Notes under the pieces: generated by a model
Told to the model about the DNA's origin: nothing
Seen by the model: only the letters and a program-made list of their open reading frames with translations
Database searches by the model: none
Part shown: piece by piece, positions 16,941 to 25,432 of the stretch
Numbering within the stretch: position 1 is the first letter of the stretch
How the letters are laid out: each line of letters opens with the position of its first letter
Assembly (NCBI GenBank): GCA_041398025.1
Contig: JAWKVM010000026.1
Coordinates: 1-64,000, forward strand
Length of the DNA: 64,000 nt
Source of the DNA: JANQPX01 sp041398025
GTDB lineage: Bacteria > Pseudomonadota > Alphaproteobacteria > Geminicoccales > Geminicoccaceae
Reading direction: 5' to 3'
Made by a program: the position numbers and the translations under genes

Positions 16941-16977
16941 CGGCCATGGCGGCCTCGAGAGAAGGTCGCCATGGCCG
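16941..16977 (+). terminator. strong hairpin after the first PEP-CTERM gene
   Basis: A 14-bp stem (16941-16954 with 16964-16977, one G-U pair) around CGGCCATGGCG closes a 9-nt loop. It starts 24 bp after the stop codon. There is no T-run, so it may act as a transcript-end stabiliser or a Rho-assisted terminator. Confidence 0.5.
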
Positions 16978-17109
16978 GTCGTACCCACGCATGAACACTT
17001 CTTACAATTGATTGAAATCCTATAATATTCTATCTATAGATACATTCATTCGCCTCAACTCGCCCCTTGCGCACGACAGGCCGCATGCGGGGAATTTCGG
17101 TAGCATTCG

Positions 17110-18120
17110 ATGAATGAGCGATCCTTCCGCCTCGGCTTCGTCATGGGACTTGGCCGGTCCGGCACGACGTTTCTCGCCAAGCTGATCGACAGTTCGCCAA
17201 ACGTGCTCTATCGGCACGAACCCGATGCCGTCCTGCCGACCGACATGCCCAGCCTGATCTGCCGGAAGGATCTGGAGCACCATCTGCCGAAAGCGCGCGC
17301 CTATGTCGAAGCCATGGCGGCGTGCCGCCGCGTGCGCGCCAACGGCCATCTGCCGGTCTTTTCCAAAGCCTTCCGCAGCCGTGTGGGCAATCTTGCCTTT
17401 CGCCCCATGGTACTGTCGACCAAGCTGGCCCGAAACCTCCGGCTTTCGCTGCCGGATCGCATGCCCGATCTGATCAATGGTGAGCATGGCGACATGCTCT
17501 GCCTGATCAAATCGGTCAGCGCGCTCGGCCGCGCCAGGCTGTTTGCGGAAGCGCATCCGGCGATGGTGTCCATCCACATCCTGCGTCATCCCTGCGCCGT
17601 CATCGCCTCGGCGCGCGTCGGCATCGAAAAGGGCGTGATGGGCGCCAAGGTCTTTCTCAACGCGCTGTTCGCGCAGGAGGAGTCGGCGAACTATCCCTAC
17701 AGCTTCGCCGACCTGGAGAATGCTAGCTACGAAGAGCAGGCCGCCTATCGGTGGATGCTGATGAACGACAAGGCGGCATCGGACATGGCGGGCGCGCCCG
17801 GCTATCTTCGGATCCGCTACGAGGATCTCTGCACCGAGGTCGATCGCGTTTCGCGGCAGATCTTCGACCATCTCGGCCTCGCCTTCGATGCGCAAACCGC
17901 GCGCTTCATCCGGGACATCAGCCGGCTTCCGGAAGATGGAACGGCCGAGACGGGCTATTTCAGGATCAAGCGTCCCATTTTGAGCGGCATCGACAAATGG
18001 AAGACGCAAATGCGTGCGGACGACGTCGCGCGGATCCGCGACGTGGTCAGCCACTCGCCCCTCGGGCGGGCCTATTTCGCTGACGATGCAGCGAGCGCAA
18101 GGGCCGCGCCTCCGAGCTGA
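17110..18120 (+). CDS. sulfotransferase-family protein
   Basis: A 336-residue protein with the PAPS-dependent sulfotransferase core. The 5'-phosphosulfate loop is VMGLGRSGTTFLAKLIDSS at residues 10-28, and the 3'-phosphate site is the Arg/Ser of ILRHPCAVIASARVG. A late IRYEDLCTE motif matches the structural YEDL of the family. No signal peptide or membrane anchor is visible, so it is probably cytoplasmic and sulfates a lipid-linked sugar or other precursor. A perfect TATAAT lies at 17021-17026 with a poor -35. The gene is convergent with the flippase gene. The substrate is unknown. Confidence 0.82.
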   Translation: MNERSFRLGFVMGLGRSGTTFLAKLIDSSPNVLYRHEPDAVLPTDMPSLICRKDLEHHLPKARAYVEAMAACRRVRANGHLPVFSKAFRSRVGNLAFRPMVLSTKLARNLRLSLPDRMPDLINGEHGDMLCLIKSVSALGRARLFAEAHPAMVSIHILRHPCAVIASARVGIEKGVMGAKVFLNALFAQEESANYPYSFADLENASYEEQAAYRWMLMNDKAASDMAGAPGYLRIRYEDLCTEVDRVSRQIFDHLGLAFDAQTARFIRDISRLPEDGTAETGYFRIKRPILSGIDKWKTQMRADDVARIRDVVSHSPLGRAYFADDAASARAAPPS

Positions 18121-18129
18121 CGGCCGCCG

Positions 18130-19665
18130 TCAGGCCGCCCGGACGCGGAGGGAGGCCGCGGCCGCGCTCAGGCCGGTCCAGATATGGCGCTCCGGCCCTT
18201 CGCCTGACCCGGAAAGACGCCAGAGCAGGAACGAGCAGCCGAAATAGACGGTACCGGCCGCGACGACCGACATCACGAGCAGGAGCGCGTCGTCGGCCGC
18301 ACCGCCATGGCGCGGCCAGGTGCGCATGATCTCATGGACCGCGACCGACATCAGGCCGAGGGACACGACGCTTCGCCAGCAGATGGCGGCGATGTCCCTG
18401 ACGGCGACCTTGAGGAGCGACATCACCACGATGATGTCGATGAGCGCCACCAATGTCCGCACCAGGACCAGTGCTAGCGCCGCACCGAGGACGCCCTTGG
18501 CCAGGACACCGACGACGATCGCCGGCAAAAGCAGGACCACGCTCAGCGCCATGAGATAGGTTTGCAGTTCCGGCCGCCCGAGGGCGAGGAACACGGGCTG
18601 GCTGCCGGATGAAAGCAGCGCGAACAGACCGGCGATGACCAGAAGCTGGGTGATCGGCACGGCGCCGGCCCAGCCATCGCCGAGCAGAAGGTGAATAAGG
18701 GGATCGGCGAGAAGGCCGATGCCGATCGGCAGCGGGGCGCCGATCCACAAGGTGAGCGCGAACACGTCGACGAACATGGCGCGCATGCGCGCAGGCTCCG
18801 CGGCGAGCCTGGCATAACCGGGATAAAGGGCCCGTCTGACCGGCGCCATCAGCTCGCTGGTGACCATGTTCGAGAGGTCGAAGGCGAGACTGTAGACGCC
18901 GAGCGTCGCCGCGCCGAGGAGCTTGCCGATCACCAGGCGATCGGCGCGGTTTCGGAAGAACAGCAGGATATTGTGCAGGAGCAGCCACTTGGTGAAGGCA
19001 AACAGTTCTCGCCAATGCGCGAGTGACAGGCGCGGCCGGTAGGGATGCATGGCGAAGCTCGCCGCGACACGCCACAGGCTGCCGCCGATCATCCCGCCGA
19101 CCAGCGCCCAGTAGTTCCTCCAGATCAAGGCGAGTGCCACCGCAATCACGACAGACACGATCTTTGCGCCCGCCATGAACAGAAAGTCCTGGCGGAACTT
19201 GAGGGCCTTTCTGAAGTCGACCAGGCCGATGTTCTCAAAGCCCGCGATCAGCGGTGACACAGCCAGTGCGGCGATCACGGGCTGCAGCCGGGCTTCGTCG
19301 AACAGATCTGCAGCCGGTGCGGCAAGCGCGAGCAGGACCCCGGCGGCAACGACGCCCCTGATGATCGAGAGTGTCCAAGCCGTATCGTAGTCGACGCGGC
19401 TCGTCGTCCGCTGCCTGATCAGCACGATGTCGAAATTGAACTCGCTGAAAACGTCGATCGCGCTGATCACGATCATGGCCATGGCGATCAGGCCGAAATC
19501 CTCCGGCACCAGGAGCCGTGCCAGGATCACCATGTTGACGATGCTTGCGCCGCGCACCACCAGGCGCATCAGGACCATCCAGGCAGCCCCGCGCGCCATG
19601 CCCCTGCCGATGCCGTCGGTCGCCTCGTCGATGAGGCCTCCGGCGTCGACAGCCTGCGTCGCCAT
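18130..19665 (-). CDS. polysaccharide flippase (MOP/Wzx-type oligosaccharide exporter)
   Basis: About 511 residues with roughly 12-14 predicted membrane helices. The early ARGAAWMVLMRLVVRGASIV helix followed by ILARLLVPEDFGLIAMAMIV is the hallmark of the MOP/Wzx lipopolysaccharide exporter family, and YSLAFDLSNMVTSELMAPVRRALYPGYARL matches its mid-protein loop. It would move an undecaprenyl-linked repeat unit across the inner membrane. The ATG at 19665 is 5 bp after the stop of the upstream sulfotransferase, so the two are cotranscribed and probably act on the same glycan. Confidence 0.88.
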   Translation of the reverse strand: MATQAVDAGGLIDEATDGIGRGMARGAAWMVLMRLVVRGASIVNMVILARLLVPEDFGLIAMAMIVISAIDVFSEFNFDIVLIRQRTTSRVDYDTAWTLSIIRGVVAAGVLLALAAPAADLFDEARLQPVIAALAVSPLIAGFENIGLVDFRKALKFRQDFLFMAGAKIVSVVIAVALALIWRNYWALVGGMIGGSLWRVAASFAMHPYRPRLSLAHWRELFAFTKWLLLHNILLFFRNRADRLVIGKLLGAATLGVYSLAFDLSNMVTSELMAPVRRALYPGYARLAAEPARMRAMFVDVFALTLWIGAPLPIGIGLLADPLIHLLLGDGWAGAVPITQLLVIAGLFALLSSGSQPVFLALGRPELQTYLMALSVVLLLPAIVVGVLAKGVLGAALALVLVRTLVALIDIIVVMSLLKVAVRDIAAICWRSVVSLGLMSVAVHEIMRTWPRHGGAADDALLLVMSVVAAGTVYFGCSFLLWRLSGSGEGPERHIWTGLSAAAASLRVRAA

Positions 19666-19670
19666 CGACG

Positions 19671-20495
19671 TCAAGGTCGCGTCTGCGCGGCGATGGTCAG
19701 GCGGTCGAAAAGCTGCTGGCAAAGAGCGTCGATCCGCGGATCGATCGGCGGCTTCCCCGACTTGCGGACCGAACTCGCGAACACGTGAGCGGTCAAGGAT
19801 CGGCGGTAATCGAGGCCGACGGACACCATCGCGGCCTCAAGGGTCGCTTGCGGACAGGCCACGAGATCCTCGTAGAAAACCAGCTTGACCCGCTGATCCC
19901 GATCGAACGCCTGATCGAAATAGAGCTGATTGCGCATAAGCCACTGAAATGCCGCAGCGGACACCTCGGTGATGTCATCGGCGACGCACTCCTCCAGCAG
20001 AGCCTGCACCGAGGCGCTCATCCCCTCGCCGCGCCAGCCGCCGAGCGCCGGATCGCTGCGCATCTGCTTCAGCGCCAAGGCCGTCGTGGAAAACTGCTTG
20101 GCCATGGAGTCGCTGACGTCGTGATAGTGACGGACCAGCCAGATGGCGCGGCTTCCGGGAAAGGCGTCGAGCAGCGCTTTGAGCCGATGCGACTCACAAA
20201 GCGCCTTGATCACCACGTGACTGGCCAGGGAACGCCGGACCAGAGCCTGAATGGTCGGCAGGTCGCGCATCTGGAACTGATCGAAGGCGCGCGAATCGGT
20301 TTCGTGAAAGACGTCCGTTCGCCAATGCCGGTCGAGCATGTCCATCAGCATGTTGGTGCCTGACCGTTGCTGGCCGGCGACGAAGATGACGGTGCGCTCG
20401 GTGTCTGACGCTGGTGCGATATAGCGTCGGCCGATCTTGGCGGCGGAACGGCAATGGCGCTGCAAACGCGCGATCGCGGCATCGACGGCGACCAT
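19671..20495 (-). CDS. sulfotransferase-family protein (second copy type)
   Basis: A 274-residue protein with a PAPS loop in VIFVAGQQRSGTNMLMDMLD near residue 37, a 3'-phosphate site in AIWLVRHYHDVSDSMAK, and a VFYEDLVACP segment. It differs clearly in sequence from the sulfotransferase at 17110-18120, so it is not a recent duplicate. It lies immediately upstream of the flippase in a tight two-gene unit. Sulfation of an exported polysaccharide before flipping is the simplest reading, but this is inference. A 14-bp perfect palindrome (20596-20609) lies about 100 bp upstream. Confidence 0.8.
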   Translation of the reverse strand: MVAVDAAIARLQRHCRSAAKIGRRYIAPASDTERTVIFVAGQQRSGTNMLMDMLDRHWRTDVFHETDSRAFDQFQMRDLPTIQALVRRSLASHVVIKALCESHRLKALLDAFPGSRAIWLVRHYHDVSDSMAKQFSTTALALKQMRSDPALGGWRGEGMSASVQALLEECVADDITEVSAAAFQWLMRNQLYFDQAFDRDQRVKLVFYEDLVACPQATLEAAMVSVGLDYRRSLTAHVFASSVRKSGKPPIDPRIDALCQQLFDRLTIAAQTRP

Positions 20496-20651
20496 GGGCG
20501 ACTATCCTCGATCCAATCGAATGGTGTTGGTGCTGTGCGGCCGGAAGGGCCGTCAAAGGCAACACCCTAAATATCACCTTTTGCGTCGCATTTTCAACTA
20601 TTAATAGTTATTTTACCTGCCGGGACATGCATGAGCCATCGCGCCTGAGCA

Positions 20652-23123
20652 TCACCTCAGGAGATCGCCGTTCAGGTTCCAATTGGCAAAGCGAGTGAAG
20701 GTCTTCGGCGCGAAGAACGCCCGGATCGCCGCGATATCCGCATCCGAGACCTCGGCGCCGCGCGCGCCGTAATGATATTCTATGGCGGCATTCATGATGA
20801 ACATGAAGTTGTCGTCGCCCGGGACCAGCGCGCCATTCTCGCCAAGGAAGGAGTAGGCCGAAAAGGCCTCCATCTCCACATAGAAACGCGCACGCTGTGG
20901 CTGGTCGCTGACCGTGATCGGGGGACCTCCCGGCGTCGCGGCGACCTGCCAGGTCGCGTCGTTGCTGCCGGTCTGCTGAACGTTCACGAAAAAATACACC
21001 GTGCTGACATCGAGCCCGGCCGGCACCGGATTGGCGCCGTCGGGATTGCTCACGAAGGCGCGTTCGCCGTCAGCCGGAAACAGTCCGGGAAAGAAGGCGT
21101 TGTTGCCGACAAAGGTCGTCCCCGGCCCCGATGTGTTGTCGATGGTGCCCTGCACTTCGACGAAACGCTCATCCCTGGCGATAAACTGGATTGCGTTCTC
21201 TTCGTCGGTCACCACCAGCTGGTGGTCGAAACGGCTGGCATAGGGATGATGGATCAGCGTATCGCGCAGATAGCGCACCAGGAGATTCAGCATCTGCACA
21301 TAGCCGGGGTAGGCCTGCTCAGTGAGGAGATTGCTTCGCTGAAACAGCTGACTGGTCAGGCTGTTCATGAAGGTCGCCATCTGCGGCGGATTGCGCAGCC
21401 AGTAACCGCCGGTCTCGAGCTGCGAGGCCGGGAAAAAGGCTAGGCTGTCTTCGAGCAGATCGCTGGTGTTTTGCTGCAGGTTCAGCAGGAACGGCTTGTG
21501 GCGATCAGCATCGGCGATGAGGGCGTAGGCGGTGTCCCAGCTGCATTGCGACCATCCGAAGGATCGCTCCTGGCGGTGGCGAAGGTGGGTGAAGCCGTAG
21601 GTCGGGGTCGACGGCACTGAGAGCAGATCACGCCGCGGCGGATCGATCGCCCAGATCGCCCCCGGATTGCCGAGGAAACCGTCGTAGGATCCATCCATGT
21701 TCAGATAGGAGAGCTGGTCGAGAACGGCGTCCGCGAGATAGCGCTCGCCTTCGACGAACGCCATCATGTAGCCGTAGACGGTGTGGTGAGCGGAATCCCA
21801 GCTGCTGAAGGCGCCCGTCGCATTCTCCGCGTTGACCGCATCGCTCGGCTCGTCGTCCTCGATCTCTGCATTGAGGCCAGAGACCGCAATGGTCTCGGCG
21901 GCAAGGCCCGGATAGGTCTGGCCGCCGAGCCTGGCAATCTTCTGCGGGAACATGCCGAGGCTGGCGTCGCCGTTGAACGGCCCCCCGACCGCAGGGCGAT
22001 GGTCCTTGATGTGGTGGAACACCGACAGGCTCGCCTGCGCGCTGACCCGGGCCGCACGCCAGCGCGTCACCGTCTGTTCGGTGATCGCGATCGAGTCCAT
22101 GTTGGTGATCACGCCCCGGCCTTCGTAGCCGCCGGTGCCGTTGATCGCGGCGCGGTGGTTGTTCAGACCGAGCGCCTCGTAGTCCTGGCCGTGGCTGACG
22201 GTGTAGGTCGTGCTCTGGTCGAGCGGCGGCAGGTAGCCCGCGCGCATCATCCGGCGCTTGCTCTCGAGGTTGTAGACGAGGCGAAGCGTGGGCATGGCAG
22301 CGCCCTTGTCGATCCAGAGGCGTCTGGCATGCTGGGCGTCATTGCCGGTGTAGAGGCCGGCCCACTGGCAGTAATAGGCGTGGTTGAGGCCGGCATAGCC
22401 CTCGAGCTCGATGGTGCCGTTGAGCAGCACGGCATCGTAGCTGCGCTCCTCCTTCGGGCTCGCCCCATTGCCGAACGGATCGTCGATCCACCAGTGCTGC
22501 GACAGCACCGGCGTCCACTCGATGCCCGCGACCTGGCCCGCCTGGTTCAGCCAGAGGTCGAGATAGTGCAGGCACATCAGATGCTTTTCCGTGCCCGGCG
22601 CACCCCATGCGAAAACCCGCACGCAAACGGGCGTATCCGCCTGGATCTCGCGCCGGGTCGTGCTGAGCAGCGCAATATTGAGCACGTAGGAGCGGTTGGG
22701 CAGGTTGCCGCTGACCGAGCCGCCGTGATTGGTGACCTGGACCTTGAAGTCGGTATTGGCGGACAGATAGCCGAAGGCATCGAGCGTGCTGGTCGGCTGC
22801 GATCCCGCCTCCGCCAGAACCACGATGCTGGCCGTGCCGCTGACGCCGCCCGGCACCTCGCCCACCAGCGTCGCCTTACGCAGCGAGCCGTCGGACCATG
22901 TGTTGGTCTCCATGACCGCACTGCGCACCGGCGTGCCGTCGGCGAGGCGCGCCTTCGGCAGGCTGCCCGCCGGCACGTCATCCTTTTCGAAGGCGAGACC
23001 GACCCGAAAGAAGCCGGACGAGCCGATGCCGCTGGTGTCGCTCAGCGTGAAGCTGTGCAGGACCGTCGCCTGCACGTTGGTCGAACTGATGAGGGCACTG
23101 ATGTAGCGTGCGGCAATGACCAT
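20652..23123 (-). CDS. large protein of unknown function, possibly phage tail-associated or glycan-active
   Basis: An 823-residue protein without a signal peptide or membrane helix. I do not recognise a named family with confidence. The N-terminal 250 residues are beta-rich with an RVGLAFEKDDVPAGSLP and SDGSLRKATLVGEVPGG pattern. The middle is aromatic-rich and helical (WDSAHHTVYGYMMAFVEGE, RSFGWSQCSWDTAYALIADAD), reminiscent of toroid-fold polysaccharide lyases. The C-terminal part (from about residue 620) is a small beta domain ending NWNLNGDLLR. It starts 2 bp after the stop of the 137-residue gene, and its GGAGG ribosome site lies inside that gene's end, so the two are translationally linked. 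The partner looks like a phage tail-fibre N-terminus, hence the call. Confidence 0.6.
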   Translation of the reverse strand: MVIAARYISALISSTNVQATVLHSFTLSDTSGIGSSGFFRVGLAFEKDDVPAGSLPKARLADGTPVRSAVMETNTWSDGSLRKATLVGEVPGGVSGTASIVVLAEAGSQPTSTLDAFGYLSANTDFKVQVTNHGGSVSGNLPNRSYVLNIALLSTTRREIQADTPVCVRVFAWGAPGTEKHLMCLHYLDLWLNQAGQVAGIEWTPVLSQHWWIDDPFGNGASPKEERSYDAVLLNGTIELEGYAGLNHAYYCQWAGLYTGNDAQHARRLWIDKGAAMPTLRLVYNLESKRRMMRAGYLPPLDQSTTYTVSHGQDYEALGLNNHRAAINGTGGYEGRGVITNMDSIAITEQTVTRWRAARVSAQASLSVFHHIKDHRPAVGGPFNGDASLGMFPQKIARLGGQTYPGLAAETIAVSGLNAEIEDDEPSDAVNAENATGAFSSWDSAHHTVYGYMMAFVEGERYLADAVLDQLSYLNMDGSYDGFLGNPGAIWAIDPPRRDLLSVPSTPTYGFTHLRHRQERSFGWSQCSWDTAYALIADADRHKPFLLNLQQNTSDLLEDSLAFFPASQLETGGYWLRNPPQMATFMNSLTSQLFQRSNLLTEQAYPGYVQMLNLLVRYLRDTLIHHPYASRFDHQLVVTDEENAIQFIARDERFVEVQGTIDNTSGPGTTFVGNNAFFPGLFPADGERAFVSNPDGANPVPAGLDVSTVYFFVNVQQTGSNDATWQVAATPGGPPITVSDQPQRARFYVEMEAFSAYSFLGENGALVPGDDNFMFIMNAAIEYHYGARGAEVSDADIAAIRAFFAPKTFTRFANWNLNGDLLR

Positions 23124-23125
23124 GG

Positions 23126-23539
23126 TCAGCCTCCGACGATCAGTCGAACCTTGAGCGGCGCCGTCTTGATGGCGGAGAAGGGCTTGTCGTTCGGGATGGT
23201 GACCGCGCCCGCGAACACCGTGGAGCCGCCGGCTTCGTTGACGAAGGTGACGTCGCCGCCGCTTTCGTTGACGCCGTTCAGCACCACGCCGAGCGCCAGG
23301 CTGTCAGGGACCTCGAGATTGCTGACGCCTCCCGCCAACACCAGATAGTTGCGCTCGTCCGCATCCTCGATCACCACGGTCGAGGCGGTCTCGACGCTGA
23401 CCGACAGACGAAAGATGCCGGCAAGGTCGGTCTGCAGCGACTCGATCTCGCCCTTGGCGGTCGCGAGGTTGTTCCTGAGATCGGCCTTGGAGGCGGGAAT
23501 GCCGTCCGCGGGTTTGGTGGCGTCGATTGCGCTGACCAT
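23126..23539 (-). CDS. small phage tail-fibre-like protein
   Basis: A 137-residue protein. Its start, MVSAIDATKPADGIPASKAD followed by LRNNLATAKGEIESLQ, matches the common opening of phage tail-fibre and tail-collar proteins (a TKP-G-xA-K-dLR-N-xxAkxEI-xLQ pattern) that leads into a coiled coil. The rest is a short beta-rich, Gly/Val-rich segment with VVLNGVNESGGDVTFVNEAG. A good AGGAG precedes the ATG. No capsid, portal, sheath or baseplate gene is nearby. Function is inferred from pattern only. Confidence 0.6.
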   Translation of the reverse strand: MVSAIDATKPADGIPASKADLRNNLATAKGEIESLQTDLAGIFRLSVSVETASTVVIEDADERNYLVLAGGVSNLEVPDSLALGVVLNGVNESGGDVTFVNEAGGSTVFAGAVTIPNDKPFSAIKTAPLKVRLIVGG

Positions 23540-23837
23540 GTTGCTACTCCTGAAATGATGGCGATCCGGCCACCAGCCGCAAGGCTGCCTGCCGATCGCG
23601 TGGCGGTGAGAAGCGGGTTTGTCGCGATGATGATGACATCAACTGCGCCGAAGAAACCTAGGCTTGATGATAACCATCATAAGTTGTAGAACATGGCGAC
23701 AGTTCGACGTACAGTACAGGCCCAAAGAATAAGAATATTTTCCTATTTGTCAATCGAAAAGTGCGTGCCGAACAGAACTGACTTGAACGCCCCGGAGCTG
23801 GGCGACGCCAAGTCAACGCTGTCCGCGTCGGACCCGC
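23540..23837. other. intergenic region upstream of the phage-tail-like pair
   Basis: 298 bp with an AT-rich core (about 23660-23765) that probably holds the promoter of the minus-strand pair. I found no reliable -35/-10 boxes, repeat or RNA gene. The flavoenzyme gene ends at its right side. Confidence 0.45.
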
Positions 23838-25289
23838 TCAGACCCAGGGGCAGTTGGAGTTGCGGTCGCCATAGGTCCAGCCTTCGGCGTAGCGGCGAAG
23901 GCTGAAGGGCGCGAGTTCGGCGGGCATGTCGCCTGATGTCAGCAGCCTGGCGACCAGCTTGCCGACGCCGATCATCTTGAAGCCGTGATTGCTGTCCGCG
24001 GTCATGAAGGCGTTGTCGGCGATCCAGTCGAACACCGGCACATTGTCCGGCGTGAACGCGCCGATGCCGCCGTTTCGCCGCTCCTTGAAATAGGGCCGGA
24101 TGCCCTCGAAGCGGCCGAAGAGCTGGGCTGCGGTCGCGCAGTAATAGTCGGCGAACCAGTCGTCCGCCTGGTAGAGATCGTTCAGATGGCCGTAGGGCTC
24201 GAGCACGGCTTCGGGGCCCAGCTTGATCGGAATGGTGCCGCCCTGGAGGCCCGGCAGACCGGTGCGCTCGGCGGCGTAGCGCGTGTAGAAATAGACGTGG
24301 TCTTTCAGTTCGCGCCCGTCGTTGCCGACCACCGGGGTGTCCATGAGTTCCACGTGGAGGACCGGGCTGTCCTTGCGCTCCGCCGTGCGAAAATCGACGC
24401 CGTCGGGCAGAAAAACCTCGCCTTCGAGCAGGCGCCAGAAGGTCCACATGTCCATGTTGTTTTCGACATGGCCGTCCGGAAAGGTGACGTCCAGGCCGGC
24501 GTCATGGCCGAGCCAGGACCAGTGCATCGGCATCCAGGCGCCGGCGGCGACCACCACAGCCTCGTCGACGCGGATTGTTCCGGCATCGGTCTCGACCGCG
24601 GTCACGGTGCCGCCTTCCTTGTCGTAACCCGTCACGTCGACGCCGTAGACGCGCTGCACGCCCCATTGCCGGCATTTCTGATCGAGGCCCCAGCAGGCCA
24701 TGTGGGTGCCGGCATAGCCGCTCGGCTTTTCGTGCAGGACGACGTCGCAGCGCTCGGTCTTGAAGTCCGGCCAAAGCGACTTCAGGAAGCGGTGGGCATC
24801 GGCGCCGACATAGAGGTCCGAGGGGTAACCCTGATCGTTCTGGCTCCTGTGCAGGCGAATATAGTCCTCCTCCTGATTGGCCTCGCCAACCGAAACGTAA
24901 CCCACCTGCTGGAAGCCGAAATTGACCGGGTCACTCTCCCAGACGGCGACGCTTTCGCGCAGGATCGCGTGCAGAGGGCCGGTCATGTAGAGGTTGCGCA
25001 CGCAGCCGCAGGCCAACCCCGTGGCGCCCGCCCCCGGCCCCTGCTTGTCGATCAGGACGACGTCCGATCCCTTGCCCTTGCCGGACCGTTCCAGCGCCAT
25101 CGCCAGATGCCAGGCGGTGGACATGCCGTGCACGCCCGCGCCGACCACGACGAACCGGCCGGCGGCCGGCAGCTTGGCGACGTCGAACAGCGGGATGACC
25201 GCAGGATTGACCGCTCCGCCAGCAGGCGGCAGGGGTCGGTTCTGGAAGGGATACCATTGATTGTGCTTGGTCGGATTGGGTGCCTGCAT
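23838..25289 (-). CDS. FAD-dependent oxidoreductase (DAO family)
   Basis: About 483 residues. The dinucleotide fold is RFVVVGAGVHGMSTAWHLAM near residue 45, followed by DVVLIDKQGPGAGATGLACG. The second glycine-rich motif is VVVAAGAWMP, and the FAD-closing C-terminus is ADSNHGFKMIGVGKLVARLL. This is the D-amino acid oxidase / sarcosine-dimethylglycine dehydrogenase group, which oxidises secondary or tertiary amines. The ATG at 25289 follows a G-rich ribosome site; the 64 residues upstream are arginine-rich noise. It is divergent from the desaturase gene. The substrate is not evident. Confidence 0.85.
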   Translation of the reverse strand: MQAPNPTKHNQWYPFQNRPLPPAGGAVNPAVIPLFDVAKLPAAGRFVVVGAGVHGMSTAWHLAMALERSGKGKGSDVVLIDKQGPGAGATGLACGCVRNLYMTGPLHAILRESVAVWESDPVNFGFQQVGYVSVGEANQEEDYIRLHRSQNDQGYPSDLYVGADAHRFLKSLWPDFKTERCDVVLHEKPSGYAGTHMACWGLDQKCRQWGVQRVYGVDVTGYDKEGGTVTAVETDAGTIRVDEAVVVAAGAWMPMHWSWLGHDAGLDVTFPDGHVENNMDMWTFWRLLEGEVFLPDGVDFRTAERKDSPVLHVELMDTPVVGNDGRELKDHVYFYTRYAAERTGLPGLQGGTIPIKLGPEAVLEPYGHLNDLYQADDWFADYYCATAAQLFGRFEGIRPYFKERRNGGIGAFTPDNVPVFDWIADNAFMTADSNHGFKMIGVGKLVARLLTSGDMPAELAPFSLRRYAEGWTYGDRNSNCPWV

Positions 25290-25432
25290 CCCTCGTTCCC
25301 CCCTTCGCGGCTCGATCCGAAACGCCGCTCGCCGTTGCCGGATCGCCCTTCGGCGCTCATGTTGATGCTTGGCGCTATAGCATGGCAGCCGCGCCGGATC
25401 GATCGCTTTCGATGGGGTAGACGGAGCACGGC

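Noticed and set aside
17021..17026. TATAAT as a strong promoter for the first sulfotransferase gene
   Set aside because: The -10 box is perfect, but no acceptable -35 box lies 16-18 bp upstream, so it is only mentioned with the gene.
23126..23539. Start of a prophage
   Set aside because: Only tail-fibre-like features are present; no integrase, terminase, capsid or att site was seen within the window.
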